Below, piece after piece: positions 9,494 to 17,486 of a stretch of DNA of 64,000 nucleotides (position 1 is its first letter; every line of letters starts with the position of its first letter). The position numbers were made by a program, and so were the translations under genes. Under the pieces are notes generated by a model. It was not told the origin of the DNA, searched no databases, and worked only from the letters and a program-made list of their open reading frames with translations. Location: positions 1 through 64,000 of the forward strand of contig NZ_LNCD01000124.1 in the NCBI RefSeq assembly GCF_001542405.1. Direction: 5' to 3'. The DNA is from Rhizobium altiplani. Its GTDB lineage: Bacteria > Pseudomonadota > Alphaproteobacteria > Rhizobiales > Rhizobiaceae.

Positions 9494-11284
9494 TTATTTA
9501 CCGGTGTCCGCGGCGGGTTCGATTGCGACACCTGCGGCTCGTAGACCTTTGAAAAATGCTTCCTGATCTTCCGGGCGCTGCAGACGCAAGGAAACCTCCT
9601 TGCGGATGTTCTTCATCAATCCGGATGCATGGGCATTCAGCCATTCCCGTTCCTGCCTGGCGTCAGCCGTTTTCCCGGCCGTGCCAAGAATAGAAAGGAG
9701 CACGAGGTGATGCGTGGGATTGTATTCCAGGTCGGACATGCGAGACCACAGTTCCGCGGCCCGGACGTCATTCCTCATCAGGGCACACAATGCCATGCCC
9801 ACTTCGTAGTATCCCCTCGGGCCCGCATTCTTGTTGACGGCGCTCGAAATCAGCTCGCAGCCTGACTGCCATTTCCCCGACATGGCCAGCCGCAACCCGT
9901 ATTCCCCCGCGACCTCGGTATCATTGGGGTTCATGGCATAGGCTGCCGCACCCGCCTGAAGGGCTTTGTCGACATCATTTCTGAAAAAGCTCACCTGCAT
10001 GAGAGCCTCAAGGACACGCGCATCGTTTGGGGCAAGCGAGGCTGCCCGCTCCGCCGCGCTGGCGGCTAATTCCAGCGTCTCGTCCGTTGAGGATGTGCCG
10101 AGCTTATAACGAAACCTCATCTCGTCCAGGTAGGTGAGGGACAGAAGCGCCCAGGAGGCAGCGCTTTTCGGAAACAGCTCTGTCGCTCGTTGCAGACAGT
10201 CGCGCGCCGTGTTGTGCGTCTGGGCATTCATCGACCTACGGTAGCTATAGTAAGCCAATCTGCAGGCATAGGCGTCCGCATCTCCGCTCTGCGGATGCCG
10301 GGCAAGTGCGTCGGTGTCGGCTTGAAAAACCGCACCATATGGTTCCGCGACAGTGCTGGCGATCTCTTCAGCGGCGCCGGTCAGGATCTCGAGCTTGCTT
10401 TGCGCGCGAAGGTCCGCGTCGTAATTGTTCGCCCAAATCACTGCACCGTCGGATTGGCGCACGAGCCGGGCGACAAGCCGCAATCTTGGCCCGTCGAGTT
10501 GGACATTGCCTTGCAAACCATAAGCATTCGGGCTCGGTTGTTCGGCCTTCGACGCATCCGCGACAACGACGATGTCATCGAACTTTGCTAGCTTGCCGAT
10601 AATCTCGTCCCTCAGGCCACGCGCGATTTCGGAAGCAGCATTTGCGGAACCCTCATCCTCAAAGGACTCGACAATGACTCTGGGTTCGGCCGCTTCTGTC
10701 GGCGAGGCGCCTGAGGGATTTTGGTGCCACCCCGACAATGCCTGTGGAAGGACGATATAAAGCGAAGCTGCCGCGAGCAAAAGGGCGGTGCCGAGCGTCA
10801 GCGTGGTCGATAATTGAGGGCGGCCGAAAGATTGGCCGAGGCTGTGAAGCGGCCCGGTGTCACGGTGACGCTCGATCGCTGGCGTGAGATCAAACTGCGG
10901 AGCCGCGAGCGACGGTGTCGGAACGTTGTGAGCATATTCGAAGCACGGCCTGTACCCACCCTTGGGGATCGTAATCGTTACCTCGTCCGCTTGGCCGGCG
11001 ATGAGGTAGTAGCGTTCAAGTGCTCGGCGGACTCGGCCTGCTTCGATCCTGACGACAGGATCGTTCTGGGCGTCGAAATTGACCTGGCGACCAAAGACCT
11101 CATTGGCGATTGTGAAGGCCTTCAGGAATTCCGATCGGCCTGCCAAGGCCTCGCTTATGATGAAATGCAGAAACTTGCGGCCCCGCTCCGGCGAATGGAA
11201 TTCTTCGCTCGCCAGTATCCGTTCAAGTTGGTCGTAGATTTCCTCGGCCGTCGGCTTCGAGGGCTTGGCTATTGCGCTGCTCAT
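9494..11284 (-). CDS. membrane TPR protein, paralogue of the 8498 gene
   Basis: A 596-residue protein with the same order of parts as its convergent neighbour: the conserved N-terminal domain at 15-115 (FDAQNDPVVRIEAGR, ITIPKGGYRP), one membrane helix at about 158-180, a TolB-like domain at about 200-320 (LQGNVQLDGPRLRLVAR, VIWANNYD), then a C-terminal TPR-like region at 335-590 (AASWALLSLTYLDEM, LAPNDARVLEALMQ, YAMNPNDTEVAGEYG). The N-terminal half should be cytoplasmic and the rest periplasmic. Such proteins are often named adenylate cyclase in databases, yet no cyclase domain is present. A role as transmembrane sensor or regulator is inferred. Confidence 0.78.
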   Translation of the reverse strand: MSSAIAKPSKPTAEEIYDQLERILASEEFHSPERGRKFLHFIISEALAGRSEFLKAFTIANEVFGRQVNFDAQNDPVVRIEAGRVRRALERYYLIAGQADEVTITIPKGGYRPCFEYAHNVPTPSLAAPQFDLTPAIERHRDTGPLHSLGQSFGRPQLSTTLTLGTALLLAAASLYIVLPQALSGWHQNPSGASPTEAAEPRVIVESFEDEGSANAASEIARGLRDEIIGKLAKFDDIVVVADASKAEQPSPNAYGLQGNVQLDGPRLRLVARLVRQSDGAVIWANNYDADLRAQSKLEILTGAAEEIASTVAEPYGAVFQADTDALARHPQSGDADAYACRLAYYSYRRSMNAQTHNTARDCLQRATELFPKSAASWALLSLTYLDEMRFRYKLGTSSTDETLELAASAAERAASLAPNDARVLEALMQVSFFRNDVDKALQAGAAAYAMNPNDTEVAGEYGLRLAMSGKWQSGCELISSAVNKNAGPRGYYEVGMALCALMRNDVRAAELWSRMSDLEYNPTHHLVLLSILGTAGKTADARQEREWLNAHASGLMKNIRKEVSLRLQRPEDQEAFFKGLRAAGVAIEPAADTGK

Positions 11285-11485
11285 GATGACGCCCTAACGA
11301 GATCACGCAAATATTTTAGCTGATTATAGTATTAGCTCAGAACTGCCGGTGGCTGCAACCGCTACATACGATGCACCTTCAAATGGTTACCCGCCGGTTG
11401 AGCGCGGTGCAGTCCGATTTGGGTCACTGGTTTTGGCCTAGAACAGTCCATCAAACCGATCAATAGGTGCAGTGTTGGATAAAAT

Positions 11486-12625
11486 TCAATCCGTGCCGGT
11501 GTTCTCCGCCAACGCCGGGGCAGCCGTAGCCCCGGGCAATGTCTCTGATGGCCAAGCCCAGGCGCGCAGCAGTTCGTAAAAGACACTGAGCACGATTGGC
11601 CCCAGAAACAGGCCGAGCAGGCCATGCGAGAGAGTTCCGCCGATGACGCCGATGAGGATTACCGGCATCGGAGTTGAAAGCCCTCGGGACATCAAGATCG
11701 GCTTCAGCACGTTGTCCACGACCGTGATCGGGATCGCCACGACAGTGAAGGCAAAGGCCATCGATGCGGGCCAGGAGAACCATGCCCAGATGATGGCCGG
11801 GATAAGAACGAGGCCAGGGCCAAGCTGCATCAGGCAAAGCATGAACACGGCAAAAGTCAGGGCTCCGCGCGCCGGAATATCGAAGAAGGCAAAGCACAGG
11901 CCGCATAGGAGCGTCTGAAGCAAGGCTACGCCGATGACGCCGCGCGAGACGTTGCGAACCGTTGATCCCGCCAGCCGCGCAAAGCCAACCCCCCTCTCTC
12001 CGCCGATGCGGCCCGCCAATACCTGAATCGTTGCTGCAAGGCGGGGGGACATGGTGAGGAAGATGCCGGAGAGAATGACCGACGCGACGAAGCTCAGCAC
12101 CCCACCGCCGATTGCTGCAAATTTGGCGATGATGACTCCCATGACCTCGCGGAGAGGCGCCTGGAATTTCATGATTGCTGCCGCGAGATTGCCGGCGACC
12201 TGGTTCCAGCCGGCGTAAAGGCGCTCGCCGACCACTGGCCAACCACGAATAGCCTCAGGCGCCGCGGGAAAGGTGAAATTGTCGGACTTCAATTGCGCCA
12301 CGAGAGCCAGGATTGCATCGGCGAAATTGACCGAGACAAGCGCCAATGGCGCGATTATGAGCACAAGGCACGCTATGACAATAATGGTGGCCGAAAGCTT
12401 GGGCCGATCTCCTAGAAGTCTGGACAGACCGGTGAACATCGGAAAGAGCGCTACTGCGAGGATCGCGGACCAGATGACGATCAGCGCGAATGGCGCAATC
12501 AGCTGCAGGCTCCAATAGGCGAATAGCCCAATGATACCGATCCGCACCAAGTCGCTGACCCGAGCCTCCACCGAAATCTGCGCGGGACCGGCTTCTGCCG
12601 CGGTCCCGCTCTTCTGTTGCTGCAT
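11486..12625 (-). CDS. AI-2E family transporter (PerM-like)
   Basis: An integral membrane protein of about 379 residues with some seven or eight hydrophobic helices and the family's C-terminal pattern (VDNVLKPILMSRGLSTPMPVILIGVIGG), in which the Leu/Pro/Gly-rich loop is diagnostic. The family (AI-2E/TqsA/PerM, UPF0118) exports small molecules; some members work as sodium/proton antiporters. The substrate is unknown and there is no autoinducer synthase nearby. ATG 12625 is used; GTG 12652 in frame would add nine residues and neither start has a strong ribosome site. It is the last gene of the leftward cluster, 52 bases after the polyphosphate kinase. Confidence 0.88.
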   Translation of the reverse strand: MQQQKSGTAAEAGPAQISVEARVSDLVRIGIIGLFAYWSLQLIAPFALIVIWSAILAVALFPMFTGLSRLLGDRPKLSATIIVIACLVLIIAPLALVSVNFADAILALVAQLKSDNFTFPAAPEAIRGWPVVGERLYAGWNQVAGNLAAAIMKFQAPLREVMGVIIAKFAAIGGGVLSFVASVILSGIFLTMSPRLAATIQVLAGRIGGERGVGFARLAGSTVRNVSRGVIGVALLQTLLCGLCFAFFDIPARGALTFAVFMLCLMQLGPGLVLIPAIIWAWFSWPASMAFAFTVVAIPITVVDNVLKPILMSRGLSTPMPVILIGVIGGTLSHGLLGLFLGPIVLSVFYELLRAWAWPSETLPGATAAPALAENTGTD

Positions 12626-12677
12626 CGCGTAGCCTATTCCACGGTTTTCCACAGTGCATGCCTGAACGGATCAGGCG

Positions 12678-13514
12678 TCATCGAGTCGTCTCCGGCACAA
12701 CATGCCTGACGCTCTGATCCTCGACATAGTTCGATGGCCGCTTCTGCCGTTTGCCAAGATCCGGCGCGTCGAACTTTACCCGCTCGTAGGGGATCGACTG
12801 CAGGATATGGGAGATGCAGTTTATCCGGGCGCGCTCCTTGTCGTCGGAAGGCACGAGCCACCACGGCGCGTGGTTGCTGTCCGTCATCCGCAGCATCTCG
12901 TCATAGGCTCGCGTGTAGTCCCACCAGCGCTGGTAGGACTCGACGTCCATGGGGCTGAGTTTCCACTGCCGAACCGGATCGTCGATGCGGCGCTTGAAGC
13001 GGCGTTCCTGTTCTTCCTCGCTGACGGTCAGGAAATACTTCAGCAGAATAACGCCGCTTTCGACGATGGCCGCCTCGAAGCGGGGCGCAAGTTCCAGGAA
13101 GCGCTGAGCCTTCTTCTCGCTGGCGAAGCCCATGACGCGGTCAACGCCGGCGCGGTTGTACCAACTGCGGTCGAAGATCACGACCTCGCCGGCTGCCGGC
13201 AAATGCGCAATATAGCGCTGCATGTAGATCTGGGTTTTCTCGCGATCGGTGGGAGCGGGTAAGGCGACGACGCGGAATACACGCGGGCTGACCTTTTCCG
13301 TTATCCGCTTAATCATCCCACCCTTGCCGGCGGCGTCACGGCCTTCGAAGATGACGACAATCCGGGCGCCCGACTTCTTTACCCATGCCTGCAGATTAGC
13401 CAGTTCGATCTGCAGTCGCTTGATTTCCTTGTCGTAGTCCCAGGACTTGGCTTTCTTATGCTTGCCCTTGCGTTCCGCTGGAACCTCTTGCTTCGGATCG
13501 TATGCTTCGTCCAT
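12678..13514 (-). CDS. ppk2: polyphosphate kinase 2 (PPK2 family)
   Basis: A 278-residue PPK2: Walker A FEGRDAAGKGG at about 56-66, Walker B/lid region IFDRSWYNRAGVDRVMGF near 115-132, and the RRIDDP and SPMD motifs after it. PPK2 enzymes transfer phosphate from polyphosphate to nucleotides (usually GDP or ADP) and act in the cytoplasm. The length and single domain fit class I. GGAGGG lies six bases before ATG 13514, which therefore beats the ATG at 13526. The start is 15 bases past the stop of the SulP gene, consistent with one transcript. The link between anion transport and polyphosphate use is suggestive only. Confidence 0.93.
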   Translation of the reverse strand: MDEAYDPKQEVPAERKGKHKKAKSWDYDKEIKRLQIELANLQAWVKKSGARIVVIFEGRDAAGKGGMIKRITEKVSPRVFRVVALPAPTDREKTQIYMQRYIAHLPAAGEVVIFDRSWYNRAGVDRVMGFASEKKAQRFLELAPRFEAAIVESGVILLKYFLTVSEEEQERRFKRRIDDPVRQWKLSPMDVESYQRWWDYTRAYDEMLRMTDSNHAPWWLVPSDDKERARINCISHILQSIPYERVKFDAPDLGKRQKRPSNYVEDQSVRHVVPETTR

Positions 13515-13529
13515 CGTTCCCTCCATTGT

Positions 13530-15224
13530 TTAACGCGCATTCCCTGCGACATTGCCCATGAGCGCGCGCAGGGCCTCTTCCCGACCATTGAAAAGATTGT
13601 GGGCGCCGATCTTCTTGATGAACCCGGCACGCTCCAGGATGCCGCGACTCTCCTCGCTGACGTCGGCAATGGCAAAGACGATGTCCCGCTTGGCCAAGTC
13701 ATCGGCCACAGCGTCGAGTGCGAGCGCACCTGTGCTATCCACGTGCGTGATGGCACCGGCGTCGAGAACGAAGCACTTGGTTCCGGGAGCAAGCTCTCTG
13801 GCAACCTCCGTCAGTCGCATGCGGACATAGTCGGCGTTGTAGAACAGGATGTTGCCCTGGATGGCGAAGACGGCAGCGCCTTCGACGGGGCGCGCTTCCG
13901 GGAAGCGGGCGAGCTCGAAGAAGCCGTGCCGTCCGGCAATGTGACCAAGGAGGCTGTCACGCGGAAACATCGTCTTGCGCAGGAGGTAGACGAAGGTTGC
14001 GGCAACGGCAACGACCACGCCGTTGAGGACGCCGAAGCTGATTGCGCCCCACATGGCGATCAGCGCAAAGACGAATTCCATGCGGCTGATGTGCCAGATC
14101 TTCTTGAGTTCCTGAATATCGATGAGGCTGATGGCGGCGCTTGCAAGGATGGCTGCGAGCGCGGGGATCGGCAGGATCCGCAGAGCGCTGTGGAGGAATA
14201 CAAGAGCGGCGATCAGCGTGGCAGCTGAGACCAGTCCCGCCAGCTGGGAGACGCCGCCCGTGGAGAGGTTTATCGCGGTTCTCGAGTCCGACATGCTGAT
14301 GGGAAAGGAACCGAACAGGCCGGGCGCGATGTTGGCCGCGCCGAGACCGATCAGTTCCTGGTTCGCATTGACGTTTTCACCAGTGCGCGATCCGAAGCTT
14401 CGCGCGGTCACGATGCCGGCGCCGAAGCTCACCAGAAAGATCGCGGCCGAACCAAGCACAAGCTTATCGAGTGGCATCTGATGGATTGCCGGCAGGGAAA
14501 AGCTCGGGAAGCCGCTTGGGATATTGCCCACGACAGCCATGCCACGTCCCTGGAAGTCGAAAAGCGCCGAGAGAATGACGGAAATAACAACGACGAGCAC
14601 AGGACCCGGAACCTTGAGGTGGAACGCCTTGACGATCCAAAGCAGCGCAAACATGGAGAGACCGAAGAGAAGCGACGGCCAGTGGATCAAGGCGGTCTTG
14701 CCAAGAATTTCGGCGACCGGCGCAAGGAGACCATCCGACTCAATCTTTACACCAGTGAAGCGGCTGATCTGCCCGACGAGGATGGAAAGCGACACGCCGG
14801 CAAAGAAGCCCACCAGGATCGGGCGCGACAGGAAGCTCGCGAGGACGCCGAGGCGCAGCAGTTTTGCGGCGATGCAAAAGACGCCGACGCCAAGGGCGAG
14901 CGCCGATGCGATGGCAACCCGGTCAATGTTGGCAGCAGTCGGATCGGCCGCGATGATAACGGTCATCGCAGCCGCAAGCACCGTCATCGTTGCGGCATCG
15001 GGACCGACGACCAAGAGCCGGGAAGGGCCGAAAAGTGCGTAGGCGATCGGCCCAACGATGCTGGCGTAGATGCCGGTCTCTGGAGGCAGGCCAGCAATCG
15101 CCGGATAGGCAATGGCGCTCGGCAAACCCACCGCGGCGATCGACAACCCGGCAGGGATATCGCTACGAAGCCAGTCTTTCTTGAAACCGGCCAGGCCCCG
15201 CAACATTGGTAGGCTGCCTTTCAA
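13530..15224 (-). CDS. SulP family anion transporter with STAS domain
   Basis: A 564-residue permease: a membrane domain of some 10-12 helices (residues 15-425) opening with the SulP signature AAVGLPSAIAYPAIAGLPP, and a cytoplasmic STAS domain at about 440-555 (FVLDAGAITHVDSTGALAL). SulP proteins move sulfate, bicarbonate or other anions. The substrate is not decidable from sequence. The gene lies 87 bases downstream of the HlyD gene and just upstream of ppk2, all leftwards. The STAS serine in VDSTG is of the kind that is phosphorylated in anti-sigma antagonists, but no partner kinase lies nearby. Confidence 0.92.
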   Translation of the reverse strand: MKGSLPMLRGLAGFKKDWLRSDIPAGLSIAAVGLPSAIAYPAIAGLPPETGIYASIVGPIAYALFGPSRLLVVGPDAATMTVLAAAMTVIIAADPTAANIDRVAIASALALGVGVFCIAAKLLRLGVLASFLSRPILVGFFAGVSLSILVGQISRFTGVKIESDGLLAPVAEILGKTALIHWPSLLFGLSMFALLWIVKAFHLKVPGPVLVVVISVILSALFDFQGRGMAVVGNIPSGFPSFSLPAIHQMPLDKLVLGSAAIFLVSFGAGIVTARSFGSRTGENVNANQELIGLGAANIAPGLFGSFPISMSDSRTAINLSTGGVSQLAGLVSAATLIAALVFLHSALRILPIPALAAILASAAISLIDIQELKKIWHISRMEFVFALIAMWGAISFGVLNGVVVAVAATFVYLLRKTMFPRDSLLGHIAGRHGFFELARFPEARPVEGAAVFAIQGNILFYNADYVRMRLTEVARELAPGTKCFVLDAGAITHVDSTGALALDAVADDLAKRDIVFAIADVSEESRGILERAGFIKKIGAHNLFNGREEALRALMGNVAGNAR

Positions 15225-15310
15225 CTCGGGCTCCCTCTGCTCTCTCGTGGTTGATCTCCAAGCTTGTCCGGCCGCCGCATCCAGGCAACGACCGGAAATT
15301 GTTGATGCGT

Positions 15311-16468
15311 TCAGTGTTCGAGGAAGACGTAGTTCATCCAGCTGCTCATGCGTAGCAGGACCTTTCGGAGGAGAGCGACGTGGTGCCAGTAATGTGTGTA
15401 GACCGCGACCTCGGCGACCACACCGCCGGGCAGTTGATACCCGTCGGTGCTCTCCAGTATTTCGATATTCGCCAGTGTCTGCCCCGGCGACAGCCGTTCG
15501 GGCGATTGCGGGTCGATCAGCGCGCCGCCTGGCTGCAACTGGCCTTGCGCCATCACATCGATGACTTCCCGGACGCGCGCCTTGAAGATCTTGCCGGGGA
15601 CGGCCTTGAACGCCACCTCGGCCTCGTCGCCAACCCGCACGCGCTGGAGCGAATTCTGAATGAAGGCGGCAGCGAGGTACCGGTCCTCGCTGTTGATGAA
15701 GACCATCACCGGCCGCAAGGGCAGGGGATTCGCCATCATGCCGGGACGTAGGAAAACCTGCGTCACGTATCCGTCGCTCGGTGCGCGCACGGTCGTCTGG
15801 TCGAGCTCGTATTGCGCGTTCGCCAACTCTGCCTCCAGCCGCGCGACCGTGGGATTCGTTCCGTTGATCTCGGACTCGTAGGCGAGCCTTGCTTGCGCCG
15901 CCTGAGCACGGGCTGTATCGACGGCGGCCTCGGCCGTCAGGTAGATGCCGCGCCGGTTCTCGACTTCGAGTTCGGAGTAGACGGCACCTCTGCCGCTGGA
16001 TTTTGCGTTTTCATTCGATGCCTGGAATTTTTCGAAGGCCTGCAGCGAGCGGTCCCTAGATGCTTCCGCACCTGTTACGGCCGAATTGGCGGCATCGAGA
16101 GCAGCCTTCAACTGCAGGACGGTCTGCTTGGCTTCGGCAAGCGACGCCGTTTTCTGATCGACGGCATATTGATAGGGGCGAGGATCGATCCTGAAGAGAA
16201 CATCGCCCTTCTTCAACGGAGCGTTTGGCGTGACCGGCACCTCTACGACCTGGCCGCCAACGACCGGGATGACCGGAGCCGAGGTAAAATAAATGCGCCC
16301 ATCGCTGGAATAGGGATGGTTGTAGCTCATGAGCAGCACCAGCCCGGCAATGATGAATATGCCGCCTAGGACAGCCGTCGCAAGCGACCACTGGTTCACT
16401 GGAATTCTGAACAGCTTGAAGATCGCGAAGCAAAAAGCCGCGTAGGTCAGCATCAGGAGTAATTCCAT
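15311..16468 (-). CDS. HlyD/YiaV-type membrane fusion protein
   Basis: A 385-residue protein with two N-terminal hydrophobic helices (about 4-20 and 30-50), a biotinyl/lipoyl-like segment (GGQVVEVPVTPNAPLKKGDVLF at 69-91), a long coiled-coil hairpin at about 105-215 and the second lipoyl half (TVRAPSDGYVTQVFLRPG). It resembles YibH/YiaV membrane fusion proteins that sit in the inner membrane and bridge the periplasm. No dedicated pump or outer-membrane factor gene adjoins it. The ATG shares one base with the stop codon of the upstream DUF3302 gene, so translation is coupled; the same pair (yiaW-yiaV) occurs in Escherichia coli. Confidence 0.9.
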   Translation of the reverse strand: MELLLMLTYAAFCFAIFKLFRIPVNQWSLATAVLGGIFIIAGLVLLMSYNHPYSSDGRIYFTSAPVIPVVGGQVVEVPVTPNAPLKKGDVLFRIDPRPYQYAVDQKTASLAEAKQTVLQLKAALDAANSAVTGAEASRDRSLQAFEKFQASNENAKSSGRGAVYSELEVENRRGIYLTAEAAVDTARAQAAQARLAYESEINGTNPTVARLEAELANAQYELDQTTVRAPSDGYVTQVFLRPGMMANPLPLRPVMVFINSEDRYLAAAFIQNSLQRVRVGDEAEVAFKAVPGKIFKARVREVIDVMAQGQLQPGGALIDPQSPERLSPGQTLANIEILESTDGYQLPGGVVAEVAVYTHYWHHVALLRKVLLRMSSWMNYVFLEH

Positions 16469-16809
16469 CAGACCTTCTCCCTCTCTGCCATTGGAGCCTC
16501 GAGTTCCGCGATCCGTGCGTGGAGACGGGCAATTTCAGCGTTGGCTTCGGCTTCTGGGGATAGCTTGCCATCCGTCCGGATGCCCCAACCGCGATCCTCG
16601 CGGTAAAGGGTGGCCCAGATGAAAAGGAAGGGCCAGATGACGTGCAGCGTGAACAGGCTCACCCATCCGGCAACGTGGATGGCGTCCTGGTGCGGATGGT
16701 TCCTGGCCTTGGCGATCAGGTGTGGGATGTCGTGGATCGCGATCACTGCATAGAACAGAGTGACTACGACGAAGAGCAACACTCCCAGTGCAAAATAGTC
16801 GAGAAACAC
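16468..16809 (-). CDS. DUF3302 family membrane protein (YiaW-like)
   Basis: A 113-residue inner-membrane protein with two hydrophobic helices (ALGVLLFVVVTLFYAV near 7-22 and a second near 48-66), the conserved HPHQDAIHVAGW loop between them and a charged coiled-coil tail. Start GTG 16809 is chosen because AAAGGAGGAAC lies directly upstream; a longer in-frame reading from 16899 would run through a tandem repeat with no family similarity. It is the first gene of the leftward cluster and is translationally coupled to the HlyD gene. Function is unknown; the fixed pairing with YiaV suggests an accessory role in the same envelope complex. Confidence 0.88.
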   Translation of the reverse strand: MFLDYFALGVLLFVVVTLFYAVIAIHDIPHLIAKARNHPHQDAIHVAGWVSLFTLHVIWPFLFIWATLYREDRGWGIRTDGKLSPEAEANAEIARLHARIAELEAPMAEREKV

Positions 16810-16820
16810 CGTTCCTCCTT

Positions 16821-16864
16821 TTCGGTTTGGTCTGGCCGCCCCTTCGGCTTGGTCTGGCCGCCCG
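16821..16864. repeat. 22-base direct tandem duplication upstream of the DUF3302 gene
   Basis: Two 22-base units, 16821-16842 and 16843-16864, match at 20 of 22 positions and are joined head to tail; both contain the core TTGGTCTGGCCGCCC. A third partial unit (TTCG) follows. The repeat lies just upstream of the ribosome site of the leftward gene cluster, within its leader or promoter region. Confidence 0.85.
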
Positions 16865-17128
16865 TTCGCTTGCTGTCGACCTGCGGATACTAGACCCACT
16901 TTGGCGCAAAGACCCGTAGCATCACGTATCCTCTATTGGTCCGACGAAAGGTGCAGCTGCTGAAGATGATCTTGGATGGTCGCCGTAGCAGATCGATGGA
17001 GGATGGCAGGAGCGACCGACGCATAAGGGGAAACTCCGCCGAACGTAGGATCGCGTAAGTTACGCCGCCATTCCGGGCTGACGCTATATGATGCAACTCT
17101 GCTTAACGCATTTGACAGCGGGGCGGGG

Positions 17129-17443
17129 ATGGTTTCGGGAGATAGCAATTCTACACCTTTGTCGGTTCTCGAAAGGGCCGAGGCGCACTTTCCTGGCCAG
17201 GCGCAGCTGGTGCAGCGGCTCTTTTACGGGAGCGACGCGTTTCACAGCATGTGCGAGGATCTGGCAATCGCGGTGGAAACCTTGGCACATATCGAGCGCC
17301 TTCCCGAAAGCGTGCGCGAAGCGCGGCGGCAAGAATATGCCGCACTGGTTGAAGCCCTTTTGAAGGAAATGGGTGAGGCGCTCGCACAATCGAAAATCGT
17401 GATGCTTAGGCGGCCTTCGGACACCAGACCAAAATCTCCGTGA
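17129..17443 (+). CDS. small conserved hypothetical protein
   Basis: A 104-residue, largely helical, acidic protein with no signal peptide. The core GSDAFHSMCEDLAIAVETL, followed by REARRQEYAALVEALLKEM, resembles a family of short proteobacterial proteins of unknown function that carry a similar F.S.CEDL motif. The region from 16865 to 17128 before it has no other gene, so its promoter and that of the leftward cluster should lie there. It precedes the DUF3300 gene by 43 bases in the same direction. The function is unknown; the conserved helical pattern and ordinary codon use are the reasons for calling it real. Confidence 0.65.
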   Translation: MVSGDSNSTPLSVLERAEAHFPGQAQLVQRLFYGSDAFHSMCEDLAIAVETLAHIERLPESVREARRQEYAALVEALLKEMGEALAQSKIVMLRRPSDTRPKSP

Positions 17444-17486
17444 GGCACTTACACAAAATTTGTTTTGATTCAGAGGAGGTCGTTGC

